Assembly (NCBI RefSeq): GCF_040954645.1
Contig: NC_092806.1
Span: 73,286,141 to 73,350,140, forward strand
DNA: 64,000 nucleotides
Source: Diabrotica undecimpunctata
Lineage: Eukaryota; Arthropoda; Insecta; Coleoptera; Chrysomelidae
Reading direction: 5' to 3'
In this document: piece by piece, positions 42,900-54,545 of the stretch
Position numbering within the stretch: the first letter of the stretch is position 1
How the letters are laid out: every line of letters starts with the position of its first letter
Translations under genes and position numbers: made by a program
Notes under the pieces: model-generated
Database searches by the model: none
Told to the model about the DNA's origin: nothing
Seen by the model: the letters and a program-made list of their open reading frames with translations, nothing else

Positions 42900-43149
42900 G
42901 CTTGGAAAACTTAATTTTGAACATCAATACTAAAGTCTGATCATGCACCATACTAAAATTGTTCCAGACAATATTCATTATTGCAGAAATTACATGATTT
43001 ATCAAAATATCTAAATATTTTTGCTCATATAAATTACCCTCTATAAAAAGGGGACCAATAATAGTAGCAATTCTATTCACTACATTTAGTCCCAACTGAC
43101 CAGTAAATTTAGTAATTAAATTTGTGTTATACTGTTCAAATGTTGACAT
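42889..43149 (-). pseudogene. mariner/Tc1-like transposase fragment
   Basis: The 86-residue frame includes GLNVVNRIATIIGPLFIEGN, LYEQKYLDILINHVISAIMN and IVWNNFSMVHDQ. It matches the region VWxGIxGxxIIGPxFFEGxLxxxxYLxxLxxxxxPxI..... of insect Tc1/mariner-type transposases, just before the QQDGAPxH motif with a catalytic D, which is missing. Both ends are truncated. Confidence 0.65.
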
Positions 43150-44230
43150 CGATTGGAACTGGTTGGAAGTTACTTTAGGTGTATTATAATAAAGAGTATT
43201 ATTTCAAAGCTTACATAATATTGAGAAAAATTTAGTAAATAGTAGACATATAACTAATGGTTTTTTCAAATCATTGCGTTTAGTTTCAAATCATTGCATT
43301 TAGTGCCTCCATAATATTTGCGAAGATATCAGAGATTATAATTTTTTAGTAGTATATGCGTAGTAAACGCAGTAAACTTACGGAAAAGCCTAAATAATTT
43401 TACAGATGAAAGGATTGATCACTCATTCATCATTTAATTATTAAGAGTTCTATGTGATAGTGTTGAATTCAAAACACTAGCTAAAAAGATGGCGAAATCT
43501 AGAAAACATATATTTATTTGTTTATAGATTTGTTATAGATTTATAGACAAAATAAAATGTATAGAATAATGAAGAAGATAAGACAATTTGTTAGATTAAA
43601 TAAACCTCGATCAGAGTTCACTATACGAGTATTGCAGAGAGCCTTGATTAAATTATATGCACGAATAAATTGTTAGGTACATAAAATCATTAAAGAATCA
43701 GCCTTTTTAGCAGTTTATTACCAAAATAAAACTGAATTAATTAAAATAATATGACAAGAGTTTAAATGTTTATTTTCGAAATTGTATAATCATATACTAT
43801 AGATATGTATTTAGAAATGGAAAGTGTTTAATCCAAAGTAGTAAACTTTCGTTTTTGTGCCTTCAATATTTGTTTAATTTATATATGGCGGTCGTACTGG
43901 TAAGAAAATTAACAAAAAACTTTATAACTAATTACCGAACAACTAATATTTTTGTCATTTAAAACAATTTTTTGTTCTTAATAAAGGTTTGCTATTTGAA
44001 GAACTTCTTTTAATGTAATGTTCTTTAAATATACCAATATAGTGTATTCATTTATAAATTTATTAACAGATTTTGCGGCACAATAAAATAAAATTATCTA
44101 ACATTAACCATTCAAACTTGACTTATAGAATAAACTTTTTATATTTATATAAATTAAGAATTTTATGTGACATGTAAGTACCGAATTTAAAAGTTGGTCA
44201 AATAAAGGCTTTTTATGTCATATCATGTCA
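43150..44230. other. AT-rich non-coding stretch
   Basis: No gene. It contains a two-copy 20-bp tandem repeat TTTCAAATCATTGCxTTTAG at 43264-43303. Confidence 0.6.
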
Positions 44231-44234
44231 TTCA

Positions 44235-44718
44235 CTACCGATAATATACCAATTGCGAGAGAGGTCAGGCAAGGATGCGTCTTGTCTCGGACGCTTTTCA
44301 ACGTGTACTCACAGGTCATATTCAGAAAAGCCTTATGAGAAACACCATGAGATTTGCAGATGATACAGTAATTATGGCTGAGAGTATAGAAGAACTACAA
44401 ACTTTACTAGATGCAATAAATAGTGAATGCATTCAAATCGGACTTGACATCAACACAGATAAGACCAAATTTATGATAGTATCAAGGAGTCCGATAAATA
44501 ATGAACAACTACCTCTTGGTGGACAGCAAATAGAGAGAGTGACAAAATATAAATATTTGGGAGCTTACATCAACACAGAATTAGATCCAGACCAAGAGAT
44601 CAGGGTACGAATAGAAATGGCAAGGGCAGCGTTCTTAAAATTCAAGCAATTGTTCTGTGACAAAAATCTGAATACTGAGCTGAGACTGAAGTTTGTTGAA
44701 TGTTACGTCTGGTCCCAA
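44235..44718 (+). pseudogene. LINE-C copy, first part (RT palm) before an RTE insertion
   Basis: REVRQGCVLSRTLFNVYSQV, a frame break, then RFADDTVIMAESIEELQTLL (catalytic FADD near 44350), IGLDINTDKTKFMIVS, KYKYLGAYIN and FCDKNLNTELRLKFVECYVW. The copy is split by the RTE at 44719-45345 and resumes at 45346. Confidence 0.85.
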
Positions 44719-45345
44719 GGAGAACGTCATGACGGAAGAAATCGAATCGAAGAAGAAAGCGAAGAATAATCCTAGCAAACAAATGCTATTTTGGACTGAG
44801 TAGACATATGAGAAGCAGAAACTTAAGCCAAAAAACAAAAACAACATATACAAAACCCTTATACAACCAGTGTTGACATATGGGTCGGAGACATGGACCA
44901 TTTCCAAGGCAGATGACAATCTCCTGCTTATAGTTGAACGAAGGATCCTGAGAAGAATATTTGGTGGCTTTCACCATCTGTGAAAATGGTGTTTGGAGAA
45001 GGAGGTACAACTACAAAATATATCACAGATATAAACATATATTTGGTGGTAAAGACTTAGTATCCTTTATAAAAATAGGAAGACTAAGATGGGCAGCACA
45101 TCTGGCAAGATCACAGCAGAACAACCCTCCTAGAAGAATCCTTATGTCACAACCTGTGGGAAGTAGAAATAGGGGTAGACCAAAACGCAGATGGAGGGAT
45201 GGTGTAGATGAGGATGGTAGACAAATAGGCGCAGCAAACTGGCAACAGTTGGCAATGGATAGAACTGACTGGCGTAATAGACTTGGGAAGGTCGAGGCTC
45301 TTTTATAGGGCTGTACCACCAATGATGATGATGATGATGATGATG
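44719..45345 (+). mobile_element. 5'-truncated RTE insertion in LINE-C with 14-bp TSD
   Basis: ACGTCTGGTCCCAA at 44705-44718 is repeated exactly at 45346-45359. Between them lies an RTE C-terminal region: NIYKTLIQPVLTYGSETWTI, VERRILRRIFGG, a shift, then GVWRRRYNYKIYHRYKH, LVSFIKIGRLRWAAHLARS and NRGRPKRRWRDGVDEDGRQI (44961-45308) ending VEALL. A (TGA)n tail (ATGATGATGATGATGATGATG) follows. The 5' end is an irregular stretch GGAGAACGTCATGACGG. Confidence 0.92.
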
Positions 45346-45745
45346 ACGTCTGGTCCCAACTATTGTACGGGGTAAAAACATGGACGTTAAAAGCACAAAT
45401 AGTTAAGAAGCTTGAAGCTTTTGAACTTTCGATATACCGGAGAATGTTGAGAATTCCATGGACTGCCAGGGTCACCAATGAGGAAGTGCTGAGAAAGATG
45501 GGTCGAGACAAAAAATTGTTGAGAACAATAAAAGTACGCAAGACTGCATACCTTGGACACATACTGGGGAATGATAAATATAGTCTTCTGCAGGTCATCA
45601 TGCAGGTTAGAGCTGCGAAATATTCGGGACTGGACAAACATGACTGTAGACGAATTATTCCACGTTGCAAAAGACAGAAAACTTTTAGAAATGTGGTCGC
45701 CAACCTCCGTTAATGGGGATGGCATAGGAAGAAAATGTCATTCAC
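45346..45745 (+). pseudogene. LINE-C copy, C-terminal part after the RTE insertion
   Basis: Continues exactly where the first part stopped: VWSQLLYGVKTWTLKAQIVK, FELSIYRRMLRIPWTARVTN, EEVLRKMGRDKKLLRTIKV and KTAYLGHILGNDKYSLLQVI. A deletion of about 16 codons near 45605 removes the GKRGxGRKRxSW block and shifts the frame. The end (NIRDWTNMTVDELFHVAKD, in another frame) can still be read. Confidence 0.85.
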
Positions 45746-45911
45746 ACATGAAAGAAGCTCATATTTTGAAAATCGATAAATAAATATCGATTCTTTTAAA
45801 AATATACATATATACGTATAAAAATACACTAATCAGCACAAATAATACAAATGTTTACAAAATCGCGTCCAATTATATTGGTAATAAATGTTATGAGTTT
45901 AGTATATACTC

Positions 45912-46330
45912 CCATTCTTCTTCTTGAAGCGTCCCCTCCTCAAAGAAGGTTGGCTACCACAACTGCAAATGTTTTTGTCTTTGGTCGTTCTTATTATCTG
46001 TTCAATATTTAGCCCTGTTTATTGTCAGATGTTTCTCAGCCACGATGGTCTTTTCCTGCCTAGTCCTCCCTTTCTCTCGATCTTTCCTTTCACTATAAGT
46101 GGAGCATTTTTCTAGAACTATTCTACTTATTATTTCACACTATGTGGTCTAAGTATGATGTTTTGCTAACTTTCACTGTGTTAAAAAGTTCTCGTTTTTT
46201 GCCTCTTCTATGAAGAACTTCTTCGTCTGAGGTATGCGATGTCCATGAAATCTTGAAGACTTTTTTCTGGTAGATCCACATTTCAACTGCATAGACGAGA
46301 GTCGACCAGATGTAGCATCTTTATAAACAT
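45912..46330 (-). pseudogene. decayed LINE-C 3' fragment, antisense
   Basis: The minus strand includes CYIWSTLVYAVEMWIYQKK, FKISWTSHTSDEEVLHRRGK and KRELFNTVKVSKTSYLDHIV, followed by a GAAGAAG tail at 45914-45923 (CTTCTTCTTG on the plus strand). It is similar in decay state to 5365-5760. Confidence 0.7.
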
Positions 46331-47739
46331 AGTCGAGTTTCGAGTTTTATTCGAGCTTTTCACATAGGAGTCTTTTGAGATTTTTTAAGCCTTTCTACTC
46401 CCATTATTCAAATTATTGTTATTTTTTAAATTACAAAGTAGACTCGAGTTGATTTATTTCAACTATTAATTAATGATAAGTGGTAGTAATTTTTAATTTG
46501 TATATTGCCGATGATACTTGCCTAAACATTAACTTTTAAAGGCCTTTGCGTTCGATTCATTTCCGCATCCAACTGGGATTGGTATCATTGGAATATCTGC
46601 AGTTATGGCAATTAGCATTACCATTTAACATATGTGCGGCTTCATCGGAAGAAAGTATCTTTTGTGTAAAATGTTGGTTCATTTTTATCTTTTGCATTAT
46701 AGTTTCAGAACATTCCATTCATTACTTCCAAACAATCCATCGAAAATAATATATTGTCCGCTTTATTTTGTTAGAGTCTCCAAAAAATACTCTCCATTTG
46801 TCCGTCAACCATACACCGCCACTTTTTAATGCTGTTCATGAAATATTCCCTATAAAATTAGACGGCTGTTAATAATTTAAAATTGGTCGTAATTTTTCGT
46901 AACATTAAGGCTTTTGACAGCGTTTCAAAGAAATGCGCCTCAGGTTCAAATTTTTCAACCTTACATTCCTTTTTTAGATTTTTTAGGCTGATTTAATGTA
47001 GACTAATAGTATCTTAAATGTATTTTAAGAAATTTAAATTCTAAAAATTATGTTGCATTAAATTATGACGCACAGGTTTAACTTATTCATAATTAGTAGT
47101 TATATCAATTTTCTATAATTCTAATTATAAAATATGACCCGTTTCAAGACAAGACTAAAAATGCAGGTGAATTGCTTGTAATTATGTAATATATTACACC
47201 TACTGTTAAGATTTAAAAATAGGTGGTACCTACTACAAAAAAAATCGCCAAATATTTACGCACGTGGGTTTACTTTTATTGGAAATTTCATCAATAATCA
47301 CGCACGCATGAAGAATGTCAAACCATTGGCGTTCCTATTTTAGAAATGTAATGTAAATTATACAAATTTGAAATTTAAAAAATTGAGACAGCCAAAAAGT
47401 TTTGTCATGTGTTTTTTTTATCATCAAAACGCAAACGAATGGTATAAGAAGTTCTAGTCAACAAGGCACTCGGAAGTTCACTTATGCCATTGCCTAATCG
47501 TGTTTGACAATGTCTGCGCACTAACGGGCTAAAAGTTAAGAGGCAAGAATTTCACACCAACGCCTAATTAACCCAGTATTTAAAATATTACAATAGTTTA
47601 AAAGAGAACATTGTAATATATAGAAATACTATTATTAATAGAAGATTAAATGGAGATTCAAAATTATGGATTGGCCATTAATCAAGTTTATTTAACTTTT
47701 GATTCAAAAATCTGTGCCTCTACTGCTTCCTTTCTCAAT

Positions 47740-47777
<38 letters not shown>

Positions 47778-48125
47778 CTTTGTCGATCCCTCCTATTTGA
47801 GTTTATACTAAAAAAGTATGGAAATTTATCTATCGATTACCACTGCTGTTCTTCACGTTCCTCTTTTACTTATTTTCATAATACTTACATAACATGCTAT
47901 AATACTTATATATAACACGCTATTATAGCGATTTAAGTAAGAAGAGGTGACCCAATGTTGTGTGTATGATAAAATGTCTCTTTTTCGTTATAAAACCTTT
48001 TCGACATTTTTAAAAAAGTATTTCTGGTCAAGCTGCAATTAGCATCTTCTGCATCCTTTACATATATGATATAATTTATTATTAAATATATATGATATAA
48101 TTATTATTAGTACGATATAATTTTA
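46331..48125. other. AT-rich non-coding stretch
   Basis: No gene recognised on either strand. A pyrimidine microsatellite lies at 47743-47774. Confidence 0.55.
47743..47774. repeat. (CT)n microsatellite
   Basis: About 16 CT units; the only clear non-AT dinucleotide repeat of this size in the window. Confidence 0.95.
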
Positions 48126-48129
48126 TTTT

Positions 48130-48660
48130 TTAATGTCTTGCTAATCTCCTTCTGAAAGTCTCTTTATCATGTGCCGTTTTATCTTCAAGATCTCTGATTC
48201 GCATTACCTATCTAAATCCCTTGTTTGAGGATCATCTCGTCTCATTTTAGAGCTCTTCTTTTGATCTGGTATAGTTCAGTAAAGCATCCTTATTGGCCAT
48301 ATTCCTTTTGACATTAATTATAGGTGATCAATCCAACTTGTTCATCTAATCTCTATCTATTAAATCCAAAACTATTTTCGTTGCTCTCGTTTGAATCTCA
48401 ATTATCGCATTGCATCTCAAATAGTTAATTAAATAGTTCAAAATTTCATTAGTTTTAAGTCTAAACATTTCTTATTTTCATTTGAGATGTTTGTTTTTAT
48501 TCCATCAAGAATTATTCAGGGAACCTACATTTTTTTTTCTGTCCTCTTGAATCCAGTGTTTTATTTTCTTTTCTCCGATTCCGCTCTTATCTACTGATAC
48601 ACCGAACTATTTGAACTGGTGTATCTATGTAACCAATTTATCTACTCCAAGCAGTACGTT
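48130..48660 (-). pseudogene. decayed LINE C-terminal region, antisense
   Basis: The minus strand includes KxFGVSVDKSGIGEKKIKHW, which resembles the YLGxxxxxxGxxxxEIxxRI block. ATKIVLDLIDRD, SPIINVKRNMANKDALLNY and RIRDLEDKTAHDKETFRRRL follow, an order like the I..R..NxxIR / GH..RM..... / A.DR..WR end of RTE-like LINEs. Many stops; family not assigned. Confidence 0.5.
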
Positions 48661-48889
48661 AAATCTATTGTCACGATTCACTACCAAAGATTATCTTTTA
48701 CTAGAAGTACTTGTAATCACTACTTGTCATATTGGTATGATATAGTATTTTAATCATAAATTCTACATCGAATGCGTCTTACGCCGTAACAACTTTGTGA
48801 TCCACTAAAGTTAAAGTAAATAGTCGGTGTTCTATCACAATTCTTTTGTTTACTAGGTTTATTAGAATAGCCGTAGTGTCAGTAGGAAA

Positions 48890-49141
48890 TACTAATAGGG
48901 ATTTAGAATAAAAACTGGAAGAGTGTAGACAAGCTCTTGAGGAAGAAGAAAGTAATGGTTTTAAGGATCTAGGATCGGTATTATAGAGTAGTGTGGAAAT
49001 AGATTGAGATGCAAGCAGTAGAATTAGGATGGGATGAATGAAGTGTAAGTAAGAGAATCGTGTGTTGTGTGACAGAAACATTCAAATTACACTGAAGGGG
49101 AAATTCTATAAAACTGCATTAAGACCACCTATGATGTACAG
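48890..49141 (+). pseudogene. LINE-D fragment before a nested LINE-C insertion
   Basis: The eroded frames give KLEECRQALEEEESNGFKDL and, near 49005-49130, ASSRIRMGWxKWxVSKRIVC and GKFYKTALRPPMMY (with shifts). This corresponds to the HRIKAGWxKWRxxxGVLCDRxxPxKLKGKFYKTxVRPxMLYG block of LINE-D-type elements. Confidence 0.62.
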
Positions 49142-49571
49142 TATAGTGTACTATTACACGGCGTGGAAGCTTGGACGTTAACAGTCAGCTCGTTACGACG
49201 TTTAGAGTGCTTTGAGATGTGGATATTTCGTCGTATGCTGAAAATTCCATGGACCGACCGCGTTAGAAATGAAGAAGTTTTAAGGCGTATGAATAGAGAA
49301 CGTAAACTCACAGAAATTGTCAAGAAGCGTAAAACGTCTTATCTTGGACACATATTTAGATACGACAGGTGTAACTTTCTTCAGCTTATTATAAAAGGGA
49401 AAATAGAAGGCAGGCGCGGCCCGGGTAGACGACAAATGACCTGGCTGCGCAACATCAAAGATTGGACAGGATTAGACTTTCAAAGTTTAATAAGGAAAGC
49501 CCAAAATAGGGAAGACTTTGCAGAGGTCATCGTCAACCTTCGCTAAAAAGACGGCACCTAAAGAAGAGAAG
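49142..49571 (+). mobile_element. 430-bp LINE-C 3' fragment inserted with an 11-bp TSD
   Basis: The open frame 49163-49546 reads EAWTLTVSSLRRLECFEMWI, FRRMLKIPWTDRVRNEEVLR, KRKTSYLGHIFRYDRCNFLQ and EGRRGPGRRQMTWLRNIKDW, ends VNLR and is followed by a short AAGAAGAGAAG tail. It is unbroken over all 127 codons, suggesting a young insertion. ATGATGTACAG occurs at 49131-49141 and 49572-49582. Confidence 0.88.
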
Positions 49572-49665
49572 ATGATGTACAGAATGCTTAGATGGATGAG
49601 AGGAGTGACAAAAAAGGATACAATTAAGAATGAGTAGTATAGGGGAAGTTTGGGTGTGGTTAAGC
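49572..49665 (+). pseudogene. LINE-D fragment after the nested insertion
   Basis: MMYRMLRWMRGVTKKDTIKN, a stop, then YRGSLGV. This is the MLRWMxGVTRxDxIRNEYIRGSLxV block, which normally follows RPxMLYG by about 20 residues. The short connecting piece is missing, so either the host had a deletion or the direct repeat at the insertion borders is partly homologous sequence. Confidence 0.7.
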
Positions 49666-49695
49666 ACCCAAAGTTTAAAAGTTTATATTTGTGTA

Positions 49696-49739
49696 AAAAA
49701 CAATAGGATATAGTAAACATACTATATCCTATTGTTTTT
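49696..49739. repeat. perfect 20-bp-arm hairpin
   Basis: AAAAACAATAGGATATAGTA (49696-49715) and its exact reverse complement (49720-49739) surround the loop AACA. No T-run terminator context or gene. It directly follows the LINE-D remnant. Confidence 0.9.
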
Positions 49740-50142
49740 AGTTCGATTAAATAAATGTGAACTGTTTGTATAACAGATATTATTTTTTTTTTCCGCTAAT
49801 TGTTGCAATATGAACAGGTTATCAGTGCATAATAGCTCTGTAATAAAACGCTTGTTTTGTTACCCATTTCATTATTTAATTTGTTCTATAGAATTGTGCC
49901 GTATAATATTTTTTAAACTGTTTGCTTATCAATACTTAATTTTATCACGTTTACCAGCAGATACCTCAAGCAAAGCAGAAAGGGAAACATTCATACACGA
50001 TACAAGCACAGGTCGGAATATCCCAATGAAGCATACAATATAAATTTACTGACGATATTGCCTTTATTAACAAAGAAATACTAGAAAGAGTAACGATATA
50101 ATAAGACACTGACCAATTTACCCATTGGAAAAATAATCTTTG

Positions 50143-50745
50143 TCTTCAAGTTCCTTCTCCTATCGGAGGTCATTATGATGATTCTAACTTTATTCACAGC
50201 TACCCTGAAGCATTAAGTGGAACTTTTAATTATTAACCACTCTCTTAAAGTTTTAAGCCACAAAATTCTCCTTCTTCCAATACTGCGCTTGGCCTTTACC
50301 TTTCCTTCCATTATTCGTCGGAGTATTACATATTGGATCTCCCTCATTATATGAGCAAAGTACTCCAATTTTCTCTTTTTCACTCTTCGCATTATTTCCT
50401 TTCTTTTATTCATGCTTCGCAATACTTCTTTATTTGTAATACGGCCTATTCCTGTTATACGTAATATTTTACAGTAGCACTACCTTTCGAATACTTCTAA
50501 TTTATGTAGGCATGATTTTTTCAACGCCTGATCTTATATCTCTATCGGCTACTAACTTTTTAATTTTCAAGAAGATGGCTCATGCTATTGTTATACATCT
50601 TATGCTTTTGCTTGCTCTGCATCTTTCGTTAACCGTACGTCAAGATACTTATACTGTCCTACTTTTTCTATTATTGAATTAGACAAGATTAACACTTCAT
50701 CATTTTTGTTTATAGGATTTTTGTGAGATTCGTAAAGTTTATTTT
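50143..50745 (-). pseudogene. decayed LINE-C 3' fragment, antisense
   Basis: The minus strand reads IIEKVGQYKYLDVRLTKD (50690-50640), a block of stops, KLEVFERWCYCKILRI, IGRITNKEVLRSMNKRKEIM (50460-50400), KKRKLEYFAHIMREIQYVIL and AKRSIGRRRILWLKTLREWL, then a tail. Confidence 0.75.
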
Positions 50746-51470
50746 CTTGAAAATAATAGAGACTAAAACTCAATGAATTTTAGTAGGCAACGTTTTCTCA
50801 AATAAAAATAAACCAAATAATACTCATATGTTGATCTAAAATACACCAAAACTTAAAGAAAGAGCCAAATATTTTAGCTTAAACTTGATGTAAAATTAAA
50901 AAACAAAGCATTAAAAAAAATAAAGGAATATGATCCACAAATAAATTCAGGAAGAACACATTTCAATCTTATTACATCCTTTTTCTTAACCAAAGAAAAT
51001 GATACAAGGTAGGTAGTAAAGTCGATCGAAATCTTCGAATTTGCAGTCTGACCACTAAAAATTTATAAAATAGAAAGGAACGTCACTGCCTACAGAGATA
51101 TGTTTTTGCCCAATGACACTACACTGTTAGTTTAAAATCATATGAACCAACTTTCCTTTCCATAAACGGGTGTTCAATGGAATTTTAAGACATTGACTTG
51201 ATAGATCAACATCCATTTACAAAATGAGTCTAATTTGGCTACTCCATTCATGCAGGGTCGAAAAATTTTACAATGCCATAAATAATCTCCTAGTATTTGT
51301 TGAGAGGTTATCTGTTCTTTAAAAAATGGTTTTATTTTATTTTGTTAAGTTTTATTTAATTAATAAGTTTGTTATTATTTAATATGTAATCATCTAAAAA
51401 CATTTCGATTTAGCAATAAAATATCAGATAAAGTATCTGATAGCGAAAAAAAAACCCCTTATGAATTTTT
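50746..51470. other. AT-rich non-coding stretch
   Basis: No gene recognised. Confidence 0.55.
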
Positions 51471-51474
51471 TTTT

Positions 51475-54400
51475 TATTTCGAAAAATATGTGTCTCGACA
51501 GCTAATGGTTTGACACAGGTACAATTTACATTCATGTTTACATGGTTAATACTTTACATTGGGTACAAATTAGTTACAATACATTTTTTATAATACATTT
51601 TGTTTTATATTAAATTGTATAACTTAGTGTTTTTTAAAAAGTTTAATACATTTTCATAGTTGCTGCTGTTTGAGATAAGTATGTCTTTTAGGTTGTTACC
51701 AAGATTGTATTTTCTTCTGGCCGCTAGGTAGTGTTGACAGTCAAGAAGTACATGTGTTACGGAAGTCGTGCTGTTGCAGTACTGGCACAAAATCTGATTA
51801 CTTCAATTCATTAGGTGTCCATGTGTAAGGCGTGTGTGCCCTATTCTCAATCTTCGAATGATAGATTTGTCCTTTCTTTTCATTGGTGGGAGCTGGTGGT
51901 AGAAAATGTTTGGTTGTAGAACGCTTAACTTGGTATTGCTTCTTTTCCAATGATCATTCCAAAGGTCCATTATTTTATGTTTGATTATTCTTTTAAATCT
52001 GATTATGTTTGAATGTCTGTTGTTACGTTAAGAGAACATGCTTGTTTTGCTGCTTGATCGGCTTTTTCGTTACCTGGAATACCAACGTGTGATAGGACCC
52101 ACAATACTGTTACTGTAATTCCATTAGTTTGAAGGCGATTACATATACTCTGGATTTCTTGAACTATTGGGTGGATATAATGTACGTTTCTTATGGGCTG
52201 CATGGAGGACAGAGAGTCCGTAAAGATTGCTATAGTTTTATCATCGTTGAGTGGAGTTTTCACCGCTTGTAGTATTCCATATAGTTCAGCAGTATAAATA
52301 CTGCAATTGCTGGAGAGTCGAAACAAGTTGACGGTGGTTGTAGTCGTTGTAACAGCATAGCCACACCTTCTTCAGTCTTAGATGCATCTGAGTAAAGGAT
52401 CTTATCGAAGTTGCATTGATGTAGTATTTCATAGAATCTTTATTTGATAACGGAAGGTGATATTTCATTCTTATTATATTTGGATAATTCGATATTGAAA
52501 TTTGGAAGTTTACATATCCATGGAGGAGTTTGAGGGACCGTGAAAGGACTGGTCGACAACAGATTGATATCTAAATAAGGAATTAACATTGTATAGTGGA
52601 CGGTACCATTCTAGGATTATTAGTAACTGGTAATTGTCTATTACAGATGAGGTTTCTTGTGGAATTTGTGGGATTTGCTGAAACTCTAGCGAAATAGAGC
52701 AGTAGAAGTTGTTGTCGTCTTAGATGAAGCGAGGGTTCGAAACATTCTACATGAATGCTTTCCACCGGACTGGATTGGAATGCTCCTAAACAGAGTCGAA
52801 GGGAAGTATTTTAGACTACATTTAGTAAACGTAGTAGTGAGTTACTTGATGACATGTAGAGAACACTACCATAGTCAAGTTTGGAGCGAATAAGAGCTCG
52901 ATATATTTTTAGTAGCGTTTCCTCATCGGCTCCCCAACTATAATCAGCTAGTGATTCATTCTTTGAAGGCAGCTACCCTTAAGTTCTCGAATGTGTGGTC
53001 TCCAGGAAAGTTTTTTATCGAAAATAATGCCAAGAAGCTTCATTTGATCTACTACTTGGAGAAAATTTCCATTCAGAGTAATGGTTGGAGATTGCGTGTT
53101 TTGTCTTCTGGTAAAATGAATAGGTAACTTTGGATTTGGATGTGGAGAAGTTAAGGCCGGATTGACTGGCCCAGTTGTTTATTTTACTTAGCGTGTTTTG
53201 TAGTAAAGTAATTGTGCTGGATGTGACCTTTCCGTGACAGAATAATATTATATCGTCAGCATATATTCCGTATTGTACAGGGTCGTTTATGAATGAACTA
53301 ATATCGTTAATACTAAGGAGAAATAGTGTGCTGCTTAGGACAGACCCTTGTGGGACACCGTTTGTGGTTGTGTGCTGTGAGGAAGTTTTGCCATTAGTAA
53401 TTACTTTAAAGGATCGCTCTGTGAGAAAAATTTTTATAAACGAATATATATTACCGGATAGCTTGTTCTGGTTTAGTTTGTTTAGTATTACAGAAATCGG
53501 TATGGAGTCAAAAGCGCTTTCTATGTCAAGGAAAATTGCAATGACTTCATTTTTGTTAGATAGCGCAGTCACAATTATTGATTGCAGAAGTATAAGATTG
53601 TCCATGGTGCATCGTTTTGGTCTGAAGCCTGATTGAAATTGGTCAAGAATTTTATTTTGTTCAAGGTAATCTTTTATTAACCATTTTTTCTAGAAGTTTA
53701 CATAATGTACAGGTGAGAGAGATTTGCCTGTATGAGTTTAGCGTGTCTAGTTATTGATCGCCTTTTTTGATAGGAATCGTTATGGATTGTTTCTATAGTG
53801 ATGGGAATTTTTGGGAAGACCAAATGTTGTTGAACAGTTGGAGTATTTTCTCGTATGTATTTTGGTGAAGGTTTTTTAAAAAGATAGAGGGAATATCGTC
53901 AGGGCCTGCAGCTGAACTTTTTGTCGAAAAAATAGCATCATTTAGTTCTTGGAAACTGAAAGGTATATTAATGGGATGATTAGTATTGCAAGTTTTGTGA
54001 GTAGCATCAATTTCGTTATGTGGATTAGTAGGATTATTTGATTTATTGAGAAAGTGTTGGGAAAGCATTTCACTGATTTGTTGGTCATCTGTAATTATTT
54101 TGTCTTGAATGGAGAGAGCTGGAATTTTGTATGATGTGTAATGTCCTTTCATTCTCTTTATTTTTGACCATACTTTAGTAGGTGGGGTATCTTTTGTAAT
54201 AGAGCTGGTAAAATGATTCCATGAATTGTGTTTACTGTTTTTTATTATGCGTTTTGTTTTTGCTCTGAGCTTTTTAAAATCTATTAAGTCAGCTAGAGTG
54301 CGCGATTTTCGGAATCTGTTTAAAGCTCTTTGGCTTTCTTGAATTGCTGTTTTGCATGAGTCATTCCACCAGGGAACGTGTTTTTTATTGGGTTAATTTT

Positions 54401-54545
54401 GTATTTTGTATTTTGAGTCGTTGTATTATTAAAAATCTCTGTTCTTTTCTGAGATATTTTGTGTAATTTTTTTAAAAATTCCAGTTTTTTTGCTTTGAAG
54501 TCTTCATCTGACAACTGAACTAACTCTTCTGCATTTGAGCCATAG
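51475..54545 (-). mobile_element. I-like LINE ORF2 (linker, RT, RNase H), 5'-truncated
   Basis: On the minus strand: a linker with NTFPGGMTHAKQQFKKAKE (54395-54340, where the family has PWWNxxC); MKGHYTSYKIPALSI and SFQELNDAIFSTKSSAAGPD (53930); then the RT (53605-53015) with IAIFLDIESAFDSIP, FKVITNGKTSSQHTTTNGVP, GVPQGSVLSSTLF and catalytic YADDIILFC near 53250. Past a shift comes an RNase H domain (52326-52003) with IYTAELYGILQAV, IAIFTDSLSSMQPI (D-E-D residues) and HVGIPGNEKADQAAK. The zinc-knuckle-like end CQYCNSTTSVTHVLLDC (51785) precedes NLI and a stop. The 3' end AATAAAAAAAAA is at about 51477-51465. The endonuclease is missing. Confidence 0.87.
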
